Source of the DNA: Verrucomicrobiales bacterium
GTDB lineage: Bacteria; Verrucomicrobiota; Verrucomicrobiia; Limisphaerales; UBA1096
Direction: 5' to 3'
DNA: 8,187 nucleotides
Assembly (NCBI GenBank): GCA_002721375.1
Contig: PBKH01000018.1
Span: 8,886 to 17,072 of the forward strand
Below are positions 7,169-8,187 of this stretch, piece by piece. The stretch's first letter is position 1. The number at the start of each line of letters is the position of its first letter. The notes under the pieces were generated by a model, which made no database searches, was not told the DNA's origin, and saw nothing but the letters and a program-made list of their open reading frames with translations. A program made the translations under genes and the position numbers.

Positions 7169-8063
7169 ACGGCGAACCATCTTTTCAAGAATCCCTCCTT
7201 GGTTAAGCCGGGAGGGATTTATTTTTGTAGCGGTCTGTGTTGGTGCAGCGTCTGGCCAAGCGAACGATCTAAAGCTAACGATTGAAAGCAACGCCCCGCT
7301 TATCCTCTCATGGGAAGCAGGCTCGGTCACACGGCCCGGTTCCGTCTCAATTATACCCGATACTCAGCTTGAAACCTCAACGAATCTGATTGATTGGCAG
7401 GTAATTGGACAAGAGAAACCCGGCGGACTTGGCATTACTTCCCAAGCGCATAAGCAAACAATCGGCGCCTCCGACGGCACCCGATATTTTCGCATCCGCT
7501 CGCAAGTTAGACTTATAGCTGCTGACCTGCGTAACGCCGACCTGCGTAATGCCGATCTCTCGCACGCCGACCTGGCCCTAGCCAAACTGGATGGCGCGAA
7601 CCTCACGTCGGCCAATCTTACAGCAGCGAATTTAGCTGAAGCCGTGCTCGGCAAAGCTAATTTCACTGATGCGAACTTGGCCGACGCGATGCTCGCCCCA
7701 TGGCATCACTACCCTGAGGTGATTTACCACAACACTACACTGCCGAATGGCACTGTAAAAACCGATTCGCCTGAAAGACAGTTACTCATACAATTGTACG
7801 TCGACAGTGCTCCGAAAGTGAAACTAGCGGGCCGGGATTTTTCCGGATGGGATCTGCGGGGAGTCGAATTGCAAAATCGCAATCTGGCCAACTGCAACTT
7901 CACCGGAACTGACCTGAGAAATACCAAGCTCGATACGGCTAGCCTTTCCGGGACAAACCTGACACGTGCCAACCTCCGGGGCGCAACCGGCTTTTTCCCG
8001 AACGACCACGAGGGAATTCTCCTACATCAAACCACACTCCCAGACGGTACGGTCAGCGACTGA
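7155..8063 (+). CDS. Exported pentapeptide-repeat protein with two repeat blocks
   Basis: 302 residues from ATG 7155, or 307 from ATG 7140; both overlap the DUF1501 end and neither has a clear ribosome site. I prefer 7155 because it directly precedes a signal-peptide-like start: MRLSKRR, a hydrophobic segment [14 protein letters not shown], and cleavage near GQA. A beta-rich region follows, with [14 protein letters not shown] and RYFRIR, a motif pair common in verrucomicrobial exported proteins. Two pentapeptide blocks of A(D/N)LxxA type come next. Block one (about 7512-7695) has roughly eleven repeats ([18 protein letters not shown]...). Block two (about 7824-7988) has roughly ten ([12 protein letters not shown]...ANLRGAT). 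Each is closed by the same cap, NTTLPNGTV and QTTLPDGTV. Pentapeptide blocks fold as right-handed quadrilateral beta-helices; the partner here is unknown. The frame passes through a strong terminator hairpin at 7190-7226, so expression from the DUF1501 promoter should be attenuated. Confidence 0.88.
   Translation: MRLSKRRTIFSRIPPWLSREGFIFVAVCVGAASGQANDLKLTIESNAPLILSWEAGSVTRPGSVSIIPDTQLETSTNLIDWQVIGQEKPGGLGITSQAHKQTIGASDGTRYFRIRSQVRLIAADLRNADLRNADLSHADLALAKLDGANLTSANLTAANLAEAVLGKANFTDANLADAMLAPWHHYPEVIYHNTTLPNGTVKTDSPERQLLIQLYVDSAPKVKLAGRDFSGWDLRGVELQNRNLANCNFTGTDLRNTKLDTASLSGTNLTRANLRGATGFFPNDHEGILLHQTTLPDGTVSD
7190..7226 (+). terminator. Strong intrinsic terminator after the DUF1501 gene
   Basis: A perfect 9-base stem, AATCCCTCC (7190-7198) and GGAGGGATT (7211-7219), with a 12-base loop, is followed by TATTTTT (7220-7226). 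It begins 21 bases after the DUF1501 stop, a normal distance. It also lies within the codons for the signal peptide of the next gene, so it either marks the end of the DUF1501 transcript or acts as an attenuator for the pentapeptide gene. Confidence 0.85.
7524..7553 (+). repeat. Tandem 15-base repeat in the pentapeptide coding region
   Basis: GACCTGCGTAACGCC is followed directly by GACCTGCGTAATGCC, two copies differing at one base, each encoding DLRNA. The near identity points to a recent tandem duplication of one pentapeptide unit; the neighbouring units have diverged much further at DNA level. Confidence 0.85.
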
Positions 8064-8077
8064 ATCAATACTCAGTC
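8058..8077. other. Inverted repeat spanning two convergent stop codons
   Basis: GACTGA (8058-8063) and TCAGTC (8072-8077) form a perfect 6-base stem with an 8-base loop. The left arm contains the pentapeptide TGA stop (8061-8063), and the right arm contains the minus-strand TGA (8074-8072) of the fragment at the window end. No T-run follows on either side, so it is at best a weak bidirectional terminator. Confidence 0.35.
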
Positions 8078-8187
8078 ATCCGGCCAACTGAATTGTACGG
8101 CATCACCCTCACCAGTCAAATGAACCGCTCGTTCTGCAACGACCAAGTGCATGTCTTGGTGAACTTTTTGCGGCCCGGCAAGATTGA
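8072..8187 (-). CDS. C-terminal fragment of a minus-strand gene (5' partial)
   Basis: The minus strand has an open frame from the window edge to TGA 8074-8072, 37 residues including QKVHQDMHLVVAERAVHL and ending FSWPDD. Of the three minus frames it is the only one that stays open to a stop just after the pentapeptide gene, and its composition looks like coding sequence. It would be convergent with the pentapeptide gene, with 8 bases between the two stops. I do not recognise the family from this short tail. Confidence 0.45.
   Translation of the reverse strand, partial: NLAGPQKVHQDMHLVVAERAVHLTGEGDAVQFSWPDD

Noticed and set aside
7364..7666. Arg/Ser/Ala-rich minus-strand frames opposite the pentapeptide repeats
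   Set aside because: Their repetitiveness is the mirror image of the pentapeptide codons, not an independent gene.
7519..7690. Regular short repeats as a possible CRISPR or satellite
   Set aside because: The period is 15 bases, in frame, and encodes A(D/N)LxxA units, so it is protein repeat structure with no spacers.

Overview
The window looks like a piece of a Verrucomicrobiota (or, less likely, Planctomycetota) chromosome. The lineage call is inference. It rests on a DUF1501 protein with a Tat-type leader, a secreted pentapeptide protein carrying the ETSTNLIDW...YFRIR motif that I associate with verrucomicrobial exported proteins, and a bacterial SMUG1-type uracil-DNA glycosylase. No tRNA, rRNA, CRISPR array, IS element or phage gene was seen.

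Layout. Positions 1-2571 (+) hold a 5'-truncated M1 zinc aminopeptidase with HEAT-like repeats and a C-terminal coiled coil. A short AT-rich gap leads to a small secreted Cys-motif protein (2660-2938, +) whose reading frame runs through an apparent intrinsic terminator, so its C-terminus is probably eroded. It converges on a minus-strand cluster read right to left: SMUG1-like uracil-DNA glycosylase (starting somewhere in 5354-5231, ending 4500), prfB for release factor 2 (4435-3292) and a HIT/HinT protein (3295-2942). The last two overlap by an ATGA. The prfB gene has a textbook programmed +1 frameshift site (AGGAGG-TAT-CTT-TGA-C at 4378-4363), so the gene begins about 115 bases upstream of its long open frame.

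Divergent from the glycosylase is a small gene of unknown function (5341-5682, +). It is followed by the DUF1501 gene (5825-7168, +) and an exported two-block pentapeptide-repeat protein (about 7155-8063, +). The start of the latter overlaps the DUF1501 end, and a strong intrinsic terminator lies inside its signal-peptide codons. The last ~115 bases look like the 3' end of a minus-strand gene that continues past the window.

Functionally this is mostly housekeeping (translation termination, DNA repair, nucleotide-phosphoramidate hydrolysis) next to exported proteins typical of the lineage (aminopeptidase, DUF1501, pentapeptide). I found no convincing new multi-gene system. The points most worth a second look are the prfB recoding site, the two terminators overlapping reading frames, and the unidentified small protein.
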